A stretch of DNA of 12,311 nucleotides from Clostridia bacterium (GTDB taxonomy: Bacteria > Bacillota > Clostridia > Oscillospirales > Acutalibacteraceae), in assembly GCA_900767015.1 (NCBI GenBank), contig CAAFXQ010000012.1:1-12311 (forward strand). The letters run 5' to 3'. Below, one piece after another: positions 6,878 through 12,311 of this stretch (position 1 is its first letter; each line of letters begins with the position of its first letter). Position numbers and translations under genes: made by a program. The notes under the pieces are model-generated. The model saw only the letters and a program-made list of their open reading frames with translations. It had not been told where the DNA came from and did no database searches.

Positions 6878-7300
6878 CTAAGTATTTCTTTCAAGATACC
6901 GTTTACAGCACATTCTGATTCCGTCACCTGTATTTCCTCCACCTATCCTCCATGCCGTCGCAGTCCAGGATATCGGGTGACGTCCTAAGTGTTCGACGTC
7001 ATACTTGAGATTCAGTGCCGTTTTCACAAGCCGGTCATCAATCCTGTTGTACGCCGTCAACACCGTGTCAAGCTCGTCCTGTGCGTTTTTCAGCTTTTTC
7101 TGCAAGTCTATCAACCGGGCGTAACAATCCTCTTTTCGATTCATGGAAGAGCCTGAAACGGCGGAATCACTGAATGAAACGGTACACTTTTCGGCGTTCA
7201 CTTCGGATTGCCTTATCTTCTCTTTCAGGTCTGAAATGTGATAGTTTAAAATATTCAGCTGTCTGAAGTCTTTCAGCGTCACCATATCACCTGCTTTCAT
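6878..7300 (-). CDS. Putative late-gene regulator (ArpU/RinA-like position and build)
   Basis: This is a 140-residue protein. It starts MKAGDMVTLKDFRQL and has a long predicted coiled-coil helix, about residues 20-90 (LKEKIRQSEVNAEK, LIDLQKKLKNAQDELDTVL). A C-terminal helix-turn-helix-like segment follows (HPISWTATAWRIGGGNTGDG, then RMCCKRYLERN). The layout, a coiled coil followed by a sigma-region-4-like HTH, is shared by small phage proteins placed just before terminase that activate late transcription (ArpU, RinA and DUF1492-type families). The gene is directly upstream of terminase, from which it is separated by a terminator-like hairpin. The ATG at 7298-7300 immediately follows the TGA of the 37-aa gene, so translation is coupled. 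The regulator role is inference. Confidence 0.75.
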   Translation of the reverse strand: MKAGDMVTLKDFRQLNILNYHISDLKEKIRQSEVNAEKCTVSFSDSAVSGSSMNRKEDCYARLIDLQKKLKNAQDELDTVLTAYNRIDDRLVKTALNLKYDVEHLGRHPISWTATAWRIGGGNTGDGIRMCCKRYLERNT

Positions 7301-7414
7301 TCAGACTCCGAGCCGGCGGCACAGTTCCCGGATTTTTCGCTCGTATTCTTTCGTCGGTAAGTTCTGACTTTGCAGGCGTTTTTTCTCCTGCTCGTATTTT
7401 TCGTATTTTGTCAT
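7301..7414 (-). CDS. 37-aa basic small protein
   Basis: This very short gene begins MTKYEKYEQEKKRLQSQNL and ends KIRELCRRLGV. It is highly charged and predicted helical. The ATG at 7412-7414 overlaps the stop of the preceding 66-aa gene (ATGA) and has an AAAGGAGG site 6 bases upstream. Its TGA is directly followed by the ATG of the 140-aa regulator. The tight packing on both sides supports real translation. I do not recognise a function. Small basic proteins like this are common between replication and packaging genes. Confidence 0.75.
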   Translation of the reverse strand: MTKYEKYEQEKKRLQSQNLPTKEYERKIRELCRRLGV

Positions 7415-7611
7415 GATTGATCCTCCTTTACTTTGTCGAGATTTACCCATAGAATGGTTCTGTTGTTTTGTAGGTCAAGAAGACCGGCACTGTACAGCTT
7501 TTTACCGTTTCGCTTTCGTAAAAGCTGATAGCCGACGCAAAGGTAGTCGTTTCCGTCATACTTGACCGTTTTTTCCTGATTGATCGCTTCTGAAAGCTCG
7601 GAATGTGTCAT
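7411..7611 (-). CDS. 66-aa conserved-type phage protein of unknown function
   Basis: This small protein begins MTHSELSEAINQEKTVKYDG. It is followed by short predicted strands (NDYLCVGYQLLRKRN, KLYSAGLLDLQNNRTILWVN) and an acidic/lysine tail. The composition suggests a compact SH3-like or beta-barrel fold, as seen in many small phage early proteins. That is only an impression. AGGAGG lies 4-5 bases before the ATG at 7609-7611. It is the first gene after the 345-bp repeat region and heads the short operon that leads into the late regulator. Confidence 0.8.
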   Translation of the reverse strand: MTHSELSEAINQEKTVKYDGNDYLCVGYQLLRKRNGKKLYSAGLLDLQNNRTILWVNLDKVKEDQS

Positions 7612-7635
7612 TTTTCCTCCTGTTTTGGCTGAAAA

Positions 7636-7662
7636 CCGTTACCAACATTTCCTTGGTAACGG
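7636..7662. repeat. Perfect 10-bp inverted repeat CCGTTACCAA / TTGGTAACGG
   Basis: The two arms are perfect and separated by 7 bases. The arms are the same repeat unit found elsewhere in this region, so it may be a paired protein-binding site. On the minus strand it is followed by TTTTC, so weak termination of the helicase transcript is also possible. Confidence 0.8.
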
Positions 7663-7825
7663 GGTCAAAAATGCCGTGAAGCCGCTCTACGTCTACGTTT
7701 TCGGGCTGTTACCAACATCGAACCGTTACCAAGTTTCTATATAAATATGTAAATTTAACTATACTTTTTATATTTTTTCAAAGTTTTAAACTATTGGTAA
7801 CAGGTATCAACTATATTAAAAATGC

Positions 7826-7855
7826 TTGAAAACCCTTATAAATAGGGCGTTTTCA
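7826..7855 (-). terminator. Hairpin with GAAAA/TTTTC arms, possible terminator
   Basis: The + strand reads GAAAACCCT, TATAAAT, AGGGCGTTTTC. The arms GAAAA/TTTTC and CCCT/AGGG pair with a 2-base bulge. On the minus strand the structure is followed by AAGCATTTTTAA. It may terminate the helicase transcript or be part of the origin-like structure. Confidence 0.35.
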
Positions 7856-7856
7856 G

Positions 7857-7889
7857 CCGTTACCAAGCCGTTACTAAGCCGTTACCAAG
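7857..7889 (+). repeat. Three tandem 11-bp iterons (CCGTTACCAAG)
   Basis: Three head-to-tail copies are present with one base change in the middle copy (CCGTTACTAAG). The 11-bp period, about one helical turn, puts the copies on the same face of the DNA. This is typical of iterons bound by a replication initiator or of cooperative operators. Confidence 0.85.
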
Positions 7890-7956
7890 CCCCGATTTTT
7901 CATTACTTTCGTAACACATATATATTTTGTATATTACTATATGTTGTGATTTGAAA

Positions 7957-9420
7957 TCATGGTAAAATGTCATCATCTGTGTCGATTTCCTCAAAGTCGG
8001 GGTGTTCCCGCACCCAGTATTTTTGAAGCCCGAATTTTGCAAAACGCTTCGGATTTTTCGCTTTCTCCCAGCCGTCAAGCGACTGCATAATCAACCCGAT
8101 TTCGTTGCTATCCTTTTTCTCCGGCTTTGAATACGGGCCCATTTTGAGTGCTTCCTGCCACAGCTCCAGCACACAGACCTCGGACTTGTCCTTGACATAA
8201 TCGGCAATCATACCGACGCGGTAATCGTCCTCCACGGCGTCCTGCTGCTTGCGGCGGATCACTTCGGTCAGACTTCTGTCGGCATACGGCGGAAGCTTAT
8301 CTTCATCATACAAGTGCTTTGCTTCTGCCCAGCACTGACGGATATACGCCTTGACCTCATCTTCCCGGTCAAACAGGTCATAGCCGCTTGAGTGCACAAC
8401 TACCGGATAGAACCGCCGGTTTCCGGTCTTGTCGGTCAGAAACTGTTCTTTGTTCGTGGTGCCGATAAAGATGCACTGTCGCGGGTGGTCGGTCGTCCGC
8501 TTGTCAAACGGCATACGGTAGCGGTCGTTAAGGCGTGTCAGATAGCTTTTGACGGCTTCCTGCTCTTTGGTCTTGGTCAGAGCCAACAGCTCGCTGACCT
8601 CGCAGATCCAGGCTCCCTCAATGCTTTCAATGCCTTTCTGCCCCTCAAACTCGTTAACTTCGGTGAAATAGTCGTCACTCATCGCAAGCCACCGCACGAG
8701 CGTGCTTTTGCCCTCGCCCTGCTTCTTACCGATGAGCACCGGCATATCGTCAAACTTACAGCCCGTATTATAAAGACGGTGAATCCCTCCCGCAAAAATC
8801 AGGCGGCTGACCTCTTTTGTGTATGCCGTGTCCTCGCACTTCGTCCACTTGTGAAGAAACGAGCAGATCCGGCTTTCCCCGTCCCACTCGATCGAATCAA
8901 TCAGCTGTCTGATCGGGTGATACTGATTTTTACTGAAAATAATACGAAGCGCGTCATCACACTTTTGCGTGTTATGGAATTTGTATTTTTTCTCAATGTA
9001 CCGTCTCGCCTCGGCGTCGTCTGCGTCCGTCCATCGGTAGGTTCTGCCGTTTCGCTCCTGCTCTGGTGAGTAGGTCAACAGATTAAATTTCAGCCCCGCA
9101 AACTTCGGGTCGTTTTCGAACACCGTCACGAAATTCTCAATGCTTGCGATCGGGTCACCTTTGCTGTTGCAGTCAAGATTAAAGCCGCTGTTTTTCTGCC
9201 ATGTGCGCCTGTATTCGGCGGCAAGCTTCTTGTCGGCTTCATTGTAAGACTTAAGCACGGTTTTCAGCTCATTTTCAACGCCGAGTTCCTTTGCCCGAAT
9301 ACTCATCAGCGCGGCAAGTCTCGCTTTTTCCTCCGGCTCTTCTTCCGACAGGGCAAGCATGGTTTCACGGCTGAACATCAGCTCGGGCGACATCATTACG
9401 ATTGTTTCATCATCAAGCAA
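7957..9420 (-). CDS. VirE-family (virulence-associated protein E) SF3-like phage helicase
   Basis: This is a 487-residue ATPase, expected to unwind DNA during phage replication. The N-terminal 150 residues carry the usual preamble (GDPIASIENFVTVFENDP). Then come YHPIRQLIDSIEWDGESRI, Walker A at 231-239 (GKKQGEGKS), Walker B at 270-275 (AWICEV), a sensor-like FIGTTN at 318-323 and FLTDKTGNRRFYPV at 327-340, which holds the arginine-finger-type residues of this family. No primase domain is visible, so priming must come from elsewhere. The chosen start is TTG at 9418-9420, preceded by GAGGTGAT at suitable distance. An ATG eight codons in is the alternative. The start overlaps the stop of the truncated upstream gene by 8 bp. 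Just downstream is the GTTACCAA repeat region. Confidence 0.93.
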   Translation of the reverse strand: MLDDETIVMMSPELMFSRETMLALSEEEPEEKARLAALMSIRAKELGVENELKTVLKSYNEADKKLAAEYRRTWQKNSGFNLDCNSKGDPIASIENFVTVFENDPKFAGLKFNLLTYSPEQERNGRTYRWTDADDAEARRYIEKKYKFHNTQKCDDALRIIFSKNQYHPIRQLIDSIEWDGESRICSFLHKWTKCEDTAYTKEVSRLIFAGGIHRLYNTGCKFDDMPVLIGKKQGEGKSTLVRWLAMSDDYFTEVNEFEGQKGIESIEGAWICEVSELLALTKTKEQEAVKSYLTRLNDRYRMPFDKRTTDHPRQCIFIGTTNKEQFLTDKTGNRRFYPVVVHSSGYDLFDREDEVKAYIRQCWAEAKHLYDEDKLPPYADRSLTEVIRRKQQDAVEDDYRVGMIADYVKDKSEVCVLELWQEALKMGPYSKPEKKDSNEIGLIMQSLDGWEKAKNPKRFAKFGLQKYWVREHPDFEEIDTDDDILP

Positions 9421-9691
9421 TTTTTATCACCTCGCTTTCCGCTTCCTCCAATTCAAACAACGCGTTTTCTATTTCCTGCAAGGCTTCGACAAACCGCGGA
9501 TCCGGCGTTTCCTCGGGCGTTTTCGGCTTGTATAAGGTCTTATGCCGGTCAAGCCTCGCAAACTTTTCATAAGCGTCAAAATACCGGCTGAAAGCCTTTT
9601 CCCGTTCCTGTTTTTTCCGTTGGTTTTCCTGCTCCCTTAGTCGTATACCCTCGTATGGTGTTATATTTGCGACCTTGATCTTCTTTGTGGG
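9413..9691 (-). pseudogene. 3' end of a truncated gene upstream of the helicase (charged helical C-terminus)
   Basis: A frame open from 9691 to a TGA at 9413-9415 encodes, from about 9654, GIRLREQENQRKKQEREKAF, then SRYFDAYEKFARLDRHKTLY, KPKTPEETPDPRF and an acidic helix ending SEVIKIA. It is very charged and helical. Its GC-rich codon use matches the phage genes and differs from the AT-rich integrase side. No start codon exists in frame between the upstream TAA (9692-9694) and this sequence, so the gene has lost its 5' part. It overlaps the helicase start by 8 bp, as a normal operon neighbour would. I do not recognise the family. Confidence 0.65.
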
Positions 9692-9956
9692 TTAACCACA
9701 TTTTGGCAACATCTTTAACCGTTGCCTTGCTTTTTTTTACAAAGGAACCGTAATACAACTGTACATCGGCTTCCTTTATAAACATTTCAGCGTCTGCTTC
9801 GGATGAAAAAGTATAGTAATCGCGTTTACGTTTACCGTTCGCATCTTTTCCTAATTCAAGCGTAGCTTGATAGGAAAACTTTTGCGTTTTTTCACTAAAG
9901 CGTTTTTTTATTGAGCTCATAATTGATATAGCACGCTTCTCAGATAGGGGAAGCAT
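9576..9956 (-). pseudogene. Truncated tyrosine integrase (N-terminal part only)
   Basis: The open frame has 126 codons. Residues 13-104 read like a Firmicutes phage/ICE integrase: an arm-binding domain (MSSIKKRFSEKTQKFSYQAT, GKRKRDYYTFSSEADAEMFI) and the start of the core-binding domain (ATVKDVAKMWLTHKEDQGRK, then YNTIRGY). After about 9,645 the frame no longer looks like integrase and stops at 9576. A full enzyme has roughly 350-400 residues with an R...HxxR...Y catalytic domain, all absent here. The start ATG at 9954-9956 has AAAGGAGG 4 bases upstream, so the promoter-proximal end is intact. The sequence continues into the tail of another gene in a shifted frame. The fragment would be inactive as a recombinase. 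Confidence 0.82.
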
Positions 9957-9977
9957 GCTTCCTCCTTTCTGTTTGCA

Positions 9978-10262
9978 TTATGCTTTTTTTCGTTTAATCT
10001 TCTTTTTTTCTGTTTTTACAGACACATCGTTTTGTTCGTGCGGTTCGTTATACACACAATAACATGTTACTCTTCGTTGGCCAATCTTTACTCTTTTAGA
10101 AACTCGGCCGGGTTCACGGTCAAGGTAACCATGACACTTTAAGTCTTGTAAAAACAGTTTAGAATCAATTTTGAGCGTCTTACATATGTTATCCGTAAGC
10201 AGACCCCCTTCAGGTAATTGTGTCTTACTGAGAATTATATCTTTTTCGTCTTGCACTTTCAT
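9978..10262 (-). CDS. 94-aa basic protein, possible winged-helix excisionase or regulator
   Basis: The protein begins MKVQDEKDIILSKTQLPEGG. A segment at about residues 20-72 (LLTDNICKTLKIDSKLFLQD, CHGYLDREPGR, then RRVTCYCVYN) has the look of helix-turn-helix plus a beta-wing. A very basic tail (KTEKKKIKRKK) would suit DNA binding. It ends 21 bp before the integrase start on the same strand, the usual place of an excisionase or integration regulator. Family membership is not recognised, so the role is inference. The upstream AAGGAA is only a moderate ribosome binding site for the ATG at 10260-10262. Confidence 0.72.
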   Translation of the reverse strand: MKVQDEKDIILSKTQLPEGGLLTDNICKTLKIDSKLFLQDLKCHGYLDREPGRVSKRVKIGQRRVTCYCVYNEPHEQNDVSVKTEKKKIKRKKA

Positions 10263-10283
10263 GTGAATTATTCCTTGTAAAAT

Positions 10284-10589
10284 TCAACTGCTGAAATCGA
10301 GATATTTCTCAATCTCACGACCGATATATCTTTTATCGACAATAACCACTTTTACAGTATTATCGCCGATAAAGGTTTCTTCAAAATAGTTTCCGGTGAT
10401 GTTGACGTTGTCGGGAACTTTGAGGGTGAAAGTTCTTGCTTCAAAACGGCTGGAAACAATTATCACGGAATATGAAATAGTATCATCAATTGAAAACTGC
10501 TTCATGAAGTTCAAATGCGTGTTGACAATATTGGAAAGAGCCGGATTCTTGAGAAAAATAACGGATTCTTTTGAATTGATTTCAACCAT
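10284..10589 (-). CDS. 101-aa protein of unknown function
   Basis: The protein starts MVEINSKESVIFLKNPALSN and is mostly predicted beta strand (YSVIIVSSRFEARTFTLKVP, VKVVIVDKRYIGREIEKYL). I see no recognised domain, signal peptide or membrane segment. AGAGGAG lies 9 bases upstream of the ATG at 10587-10589. It starts 3 bp after the stop of the DUF960-like gene and is followed within 21 bp by the 94-aa gene, so it belongs to one operon. Its first residues (M-x-x-x-NSKE) resemble those of the 115-aa protein two genes upstream. Confidence 0.75.
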   Translation of the reverse strand: MVEINSKESVIFLKNPALSNIVNTHLNFMKQFSIDDTISYSVIIVSSRFEARTFTLKVPDNVNITGNYFEETFIGDNTVKVVIVDKRYIGREIEKYLDFSS

Positions 10590-10592
10590 TTT

Positions 10593-10910
10593 TCAATACT
10601 CCTCTGAAAGCAAAAATGTGAAGTGATCGCCGTCATCAATACAGAAAACCGTTTTATCAACTGCTTCATCGGTGACAATCATGTAAGTATTTTGAAGCCG
10701 GGGCTGTTCCTGCTCATGAACGATTTTTTGACATACATCACCGTATTGATCGGTAATCCGGGTTAACTTGAACACTTGAAGATAATCTATTTTCGGATGT
10801 TCAAGGATACGTTTCCGCAGAGCGCACAAAAGTGACAACTGAATCAACAGCGGTATTTCTTCTTCAAAGCCGCTTGTCATGTAACCGTTTTCAGTGAAAC
10901 TCATCTTCAT
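10593..10910 (-). CDS. DUF960-like protein
   Basis: This 105-residue protein matches my memory of the DUF960 family: EIPLLIQLSLLCALRKRIL, then IDYLQVFKLTRI, KIVHEQEQPRL and a C-terminal CIDDGDHFTFLLSEEY. In that family the corresponding blocks are a PL.LQ. segment, LDYLQ.FEL, I.H.QE.P and IDDG.H.TMLLAEEY. Members are small proteins of unknown function found on Firmicutes plasmids, ICEs and phages. The start is ATG at 10908-10910 after GGAAGG; a second ATG two codons later is possible. The start overlaps the preceding gene by 20 bp. Confidence 0.85.
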   Translation of the reverse strand: MKMSFTENGYMTSGFEEEIPLLIQLSLLCALRKRILEHPKIDYLQVFKLTRITDQYGDVCQKIVHEQEQPRLQNTYMIVTDEAVDKTVFCIDDGDHFTFLLSEEY

Positions 10911-11238
10911 ACACCTTCCTTATTAAATTTGCCTGCCAATCCTTTCTGATTTTTTCGTCAATCAGATATTCGGGCACATAAACGTCCGTTGAAAAATCAT
11001 TGTTATGTACGAAAGAAGCGTGCCATACACTCTCTTTTTCCATCATAATGATTTCAACAAATTCCGCCGGCTTGTCATGATAGGCAATCAGTTCCGATTG
11101 CTTTTCAATCCAGTAAACACCGCCGAACGGCTCAAGATTGCAAGTGTCGTAAAGGTCAAGCAATCTTAAAGCGTAAGAAGCGACGAAGAACGGAACGTTA
11201 CTGTTTTCAATCGCTTCTTTTGAATTAAGCTTTATCAT
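10891..11238 (-). CDS. 115-aa protein of unknown function
   Basis: The protein starts MIKLNSKEAIENSNVPFFVA, followed by SYALRLLDLYDTCNLEPFGG, a beta-rich middle (VEIIMMEKESVWHASFVHN) and a C-terminal helix (RKDWQANLIRKVYEDEF). It has no membrane segment and I recognise no domain. The ATG at 11236-11238 has AAGAGGT 6 bases upstream. It overlaps the DUF960-like gene by 20 bp, so the two are cotranscribed. Position in a run of short cargo genes suggests an accessory role in a mobile element. Confidence 0.78.
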   Translation of the reverse strand: MIKLNSKEAIENSNVPFFVASYALRLLDLYDTCNLEPFGGVYWIEKQSELIAYHDKPAEFVEIIMMEKESVWHASFVHNNDFSTDVYVPEYLIDEKIRKDWQANLIRKVYEDEFH

Positions 11239-11252
11239 CGTTCTACCTCTTA

Positions 11253-11372
11253 TTATTTCTTTCTTTTGTTTTTGGGAACTTTTGTACCACAGTAAAGGGA
11301 AATCGCCGCAACCGAACCGGCAATAAAGTATTCCATGCTGCTTGTGACTGCTGCTGCAAGTAATGAAAACAT
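11253..11372 (-). CDS. 39-aa membrane peptide with basic tail
   Basis: The peptide reads MFSLLAAAVTSSMEYFIAGS followed by VAAISLYCGTKVPKNKRKK. It has one hydrophobic segment (about residues 3-29) and a Lys/Arg-rich C-terminus, so it should insert in the membrane with the basic end in the cytoplasm. The ATG at 11370-11372 has GGAGG 8 bases upstream; an ATG two codons earlier would be too close to that site. It ends 14 bp before the 115-aa gene. Size and build recall type I toxin peptides and small phage membrane peptides. No antisense RNA is evident, so a toxin role is speculative. Confidence 0.6.
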   Translation of the reverse strand: MFSLLAAAVTSSMEYFIAGSVAAISLYCGTKVPKNKRKK

Positions 11373-11385
11373 TTTCATATCCTCC

Positions 11386-11454
11386 TTAAAGTAATTTGTC
11401 AGTTAAAGCAAGAATGCCGAAGCTTAAAGCAAAGCCTGTGATGAAAAACTTCAC
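11386..11454 (-). CDS. 22-aa hydrophobic peptide
   Basis: A GTG start at 11452-11454 with AAAGGAGG 7 bases upstream opens a 22-codon frame, KFFITGFALSFGILALTDKL after the initiator and a final Leu. It is a single short hydrophobic segment. Its TAA overlaps the ribosome binding site of the next peptide gene. An alternative frame from ATG 11491 (MKRKKQFERRRFCEVF...) crosses the same DNA and ends at 11399. Only one of the two is likely to be used, and the better ribosome binding site spacing favours the 22-aa frame. Confidence 0.4.
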   Translation of the reverse strand: MKFFITGFALSFGILALTDKLL

Positions 11455-11524
11455 AAAACCGCCTCCTTTCAAATTGTTTTTTGCGTTTCATGCTTTTAAA
11501 AACCTCCTTTGAAAAAGTAAAAGT

Positions 11525-11584
11525 ATAGGTCATAGATGACATATATTTTATGTTATAATATATATTTGAAGCGTGAGAAAATAC
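11525..11584 (-). promoter_or_regulatory. AT-rich promoter-like region for the small-gene operon
   Basis: Just below the terminator at 11585-11609 the minus strand is extremely AT-rich and includes TATAAC (11552-11557) as a -10 candidate. A good -35 at 16-18 bases is not present, so the assignment rests mainly on position. The operon of small genes that follows needs a start site here. Confidence 0.35.
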
Positions 11585-11609
11585 GGGCTGAGTCATAGCG
11601 ACTCAGCCC
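11585..11609 (-). terminator. Strong terminator of the 100-aa gene
   Basis: GGGCTGAGTC and GACTCAGCCC form a perfect 10-bp stem with a 5-base loop. On the minus strand it is followed by GTATTTTC. It starts 7 bases after the stop codon of the 100-aa gene and separates it from the downstream small-gene operon. Confidence 0.85.
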
Positions 11610-11616
11610 TACGGTT

Positions 11617-11919
11617 CTATGTGGTTTGTTCTGTTTGCTCCAGCCTTTCCAACAGCTCTAAATCAATATCGTCAATTTCTTCTCCGCTGAAAAGTTTGGA
11701 AATCTTGATGCAATACTCACACAACTGCGTTGAAGCAAGTTTCCGCCCGATTTTGATAGATTCACCTTTTGTTACTTTATCAATGACGTAGCTGTCGTGA
11801 AAGACGGTAACTTTGGCGTTTGGAATGACCTCATGCACTGCATTGATGATAATGCTTTCATACTTTTGTAAATCAATACTATCCCGGAAATAGCCGGAAG
11901 CAAATGAAAATCTCCTCAT
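11617..11919 (-). CDS. 100-aa protein of unknown function
   Basis: The start is ATG at 11917-11919 (MRRFSFASGYFRDSIDLQKY), chosen because AAAGGGG lies 9 bases upstream. An in-frame ATG at 11964 has no such site. The protein continues with a helix (ESIIINAVHEVIPN), strands (AKVTVFHDSYVIDKV), then GRKLASTQLCEYCIKISKLF and an acidic tail with IDDIDLELLERLEQ. Three Cys or His-type residues are too few to suggest a zinc site. No family is recognised. It is a single-gene unit ended by its own strong terminator, with two palindromes upstream that could be operators, so it may be separately regulated. Confidence 0.75.
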   Translation of the reverse strand: MRRFSFASGYFRDSIDLQKYESIIINAVHEVIPNAKVTVFHDSYVIDKVTKGESIKIGRKLASTQLCEYCIKISKLFSGEEIDDIDLELLERLEQTEQTT

Positions 11920-12178
11920 GGAAATTCCCCTTTCTGTAAAAAAAGTAGTAACGGTTGTGTACAACTCGCCACTCTAATATATTGTTCGTTTTTTTCGGTG
12001 AAAAAGTGTGAAAACCGGGAAAAACAGACGCTTGCTCCTGCCGACGGTTTCGTCGACGAAAAAGATGAAGATATTTATAGATAGAAAGAGAAGAAAAGAA
12101 CCCGTTGAAAGTATTTTTGAAAAACTTGATTTTGATGAAAAGAAACCACTATGATTGAGAAGATTCAGCCAACCCAAT
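11920..12178. promoter_or_regulatory. Intergenic region with two palindromes; candidate regulatory region
   Basis: No credible gene is seen here; a 94-codon minus-strand frame across it has no ribosome binding site and an unnatural composition. It contains TTTCGTCGACGAAA, a perfect 14-bp palindrome (12048-12061), and the inverted repeat GTTGT-GT-ACAAC (11954-11965). On the minus strand TATATT near 11976-11983 is a possible -10 with a weak TTTTCA -35. These elements lie upstream of the 100-aa gene and may control it. Confidence 0.4.
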
Positions 12179-12304
12179 TTATGCATATGGTACGTCATCA
12201 GAAACCTGTACGTTGCCGACAAATGCCGACAGAAAATCAGCGGACTTTTCCGACACATTTTGTGATATTTGTTGCGTAAGCTCCTCTTTTGAAACGATTT
12301 TCAT
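12179..12304 (-). CDS. Possible 41-aa small protein at the window edge
   Basis: The frame begins MKIVSKEELTQQISQNVSEK, continues SADFLSAFVGNVQVSDDVPYA and ends with TAA. The ATG at 12302-12304 follows a TAG in the same frame. It may be coupled to a gene beyond the window, whose ribosome binding region cannot be seen. The sequence looks protein-like (amphipathic helices, balanced charge), but it could be the intact start of a gene broken further down. Confidence 0.4.
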   Translation of the reverse strand: MKIVSKEELTQQISQNVSEKSADFLSAFVGNVQVSDDVPYA

Positions 12305-12311
12305 CTATTTC

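Larger units (their letters stand above)
7612..7956. other. Non-coding region with GTTACCAA repeats and AT-rich core: candidate replication origin or operator array
   Basis: No credible gene lies here. The stretch holds eight GTTACCAA-type octamers: forward at 7638, 7708, 7725, 7859, 7870 (GTTACTAA) and 7881, and inverted at 7653 and 7794. Between the left and right groups (7735-7850) the sequence is extremely AT-rich. The region lies directly after the helicase gene, where iteron-type origins of temperate phages can be found. An array of operators for a regulator of the downstream 66-aa operon is the alternative. Confidence 0.6.

Noticed and set aside
7636..7889. Repeated GTTACCAA units considered as a CRISPR array
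   Set aside because: Units are only 8-11 bp, occur in both orientations and have no regular 30-bp spacers.
7860..8078. Minus-strand frame of 72 codons across the end of the helicase gene and the iterons
   Set aside because: It overlaps the helicase C-terminus in another frame, has no ribosome binding site, and its tail only translates the tandem repeats.
8392..9069. Plus-strand open frame of 225 codons
   Set aside because: It lies entirely antisense to the helicase gene, whose motifs are unmistakable; its translation shows no domain and it has no good ribosome binding site.
11531..11560. Perfect TATAAT on the plus strand at 11554-11559
   Set aside because: No -35 at proper distance and no plus-strand gene follows; the hexamer is expected by chance in such AT-rich sequence.
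11974..12258. Minus-strand frame of 94 codons with a hydrophobic middle
   Set aside because: No ribosome binding site, odd Phe/Ser/Leu-rich composition, and it covers palindromes and promoter-like sequence; most of it looks non-coding.

Overview
The window is a phage or prophage segment, almost certainly from a Gram-positive host of the Firmicutes, probably a Clostridia-type gut bacterium. The reasons are the A118/SPP1-like head module, a DUF960-like protein, strong AGGAGG-type ribosome binding sites and an intermediate GC content. All genes I can support lie on the minus strand, so the order below follows transcription from high to low coordinates.

Right block (about 12,304 to 9,645): visibly more AT-rich than the rest of the window. 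It holds short accessory genes of mostly unknown function: a possible 41-aa protein, a 100-aa protein ending at a strong terminator, two very small hydrophobic peptides, a 115-aa protein, a DUF960-like protein, a 101-aa protein and a 94-aa basic protein with a winged-helix look. The last lies directly before a tyrosine integrase, as an excisionase or regulator would. The integrase is broken: only its arm-binding and early core-binding parts remain. At about 9,640-9,690 it runs into the 3' end of an unrelated gene in another frame.

Replication and regulation (about 9,690 to 6,800): the truncated gene tail, a VirE-family SF3-like helicase, and then 345 bp with eight GTTACCAA-type repeats in both orientations around an AT-rich core (candidate origin or operator array). 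After these come a 66-aa protein, a 37-aa protein and an ArpU/RinA-like putative late regulator, closed by a hairpin terminator.

Packaging and head (6,711 to 1): a terminase that appears to fuse a small-subunit-like N-terminus to the large subunit, an A118-type portal, and a MuF/SPP1 gp7 minor head protein. The minor head protein has an AT-rich C-terminal HEXXH metallopeptidase-like domain. These three genes are joined by short overlaps. Next is a cassette of small genes: a 61-aa acidic protein, an orphan toxin-like C-terminal remnant and a 59-aa gene with an excellent ribosome binding site. Two tandem terminators follow, then the GP20-type scaffold and the 5' part of the major capsid gene.

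The most interesting part is 1,060-3,705. It looks like a phage-borne polymorphic toxin locus, with a structural protein carrying an exchangeable effector domain, followed by candidate immunity genes and the debris of a second effector module. The second point of interest is the integrase/replication-gene junction, which implies a deletion, a recombinant or an assembly artefact.
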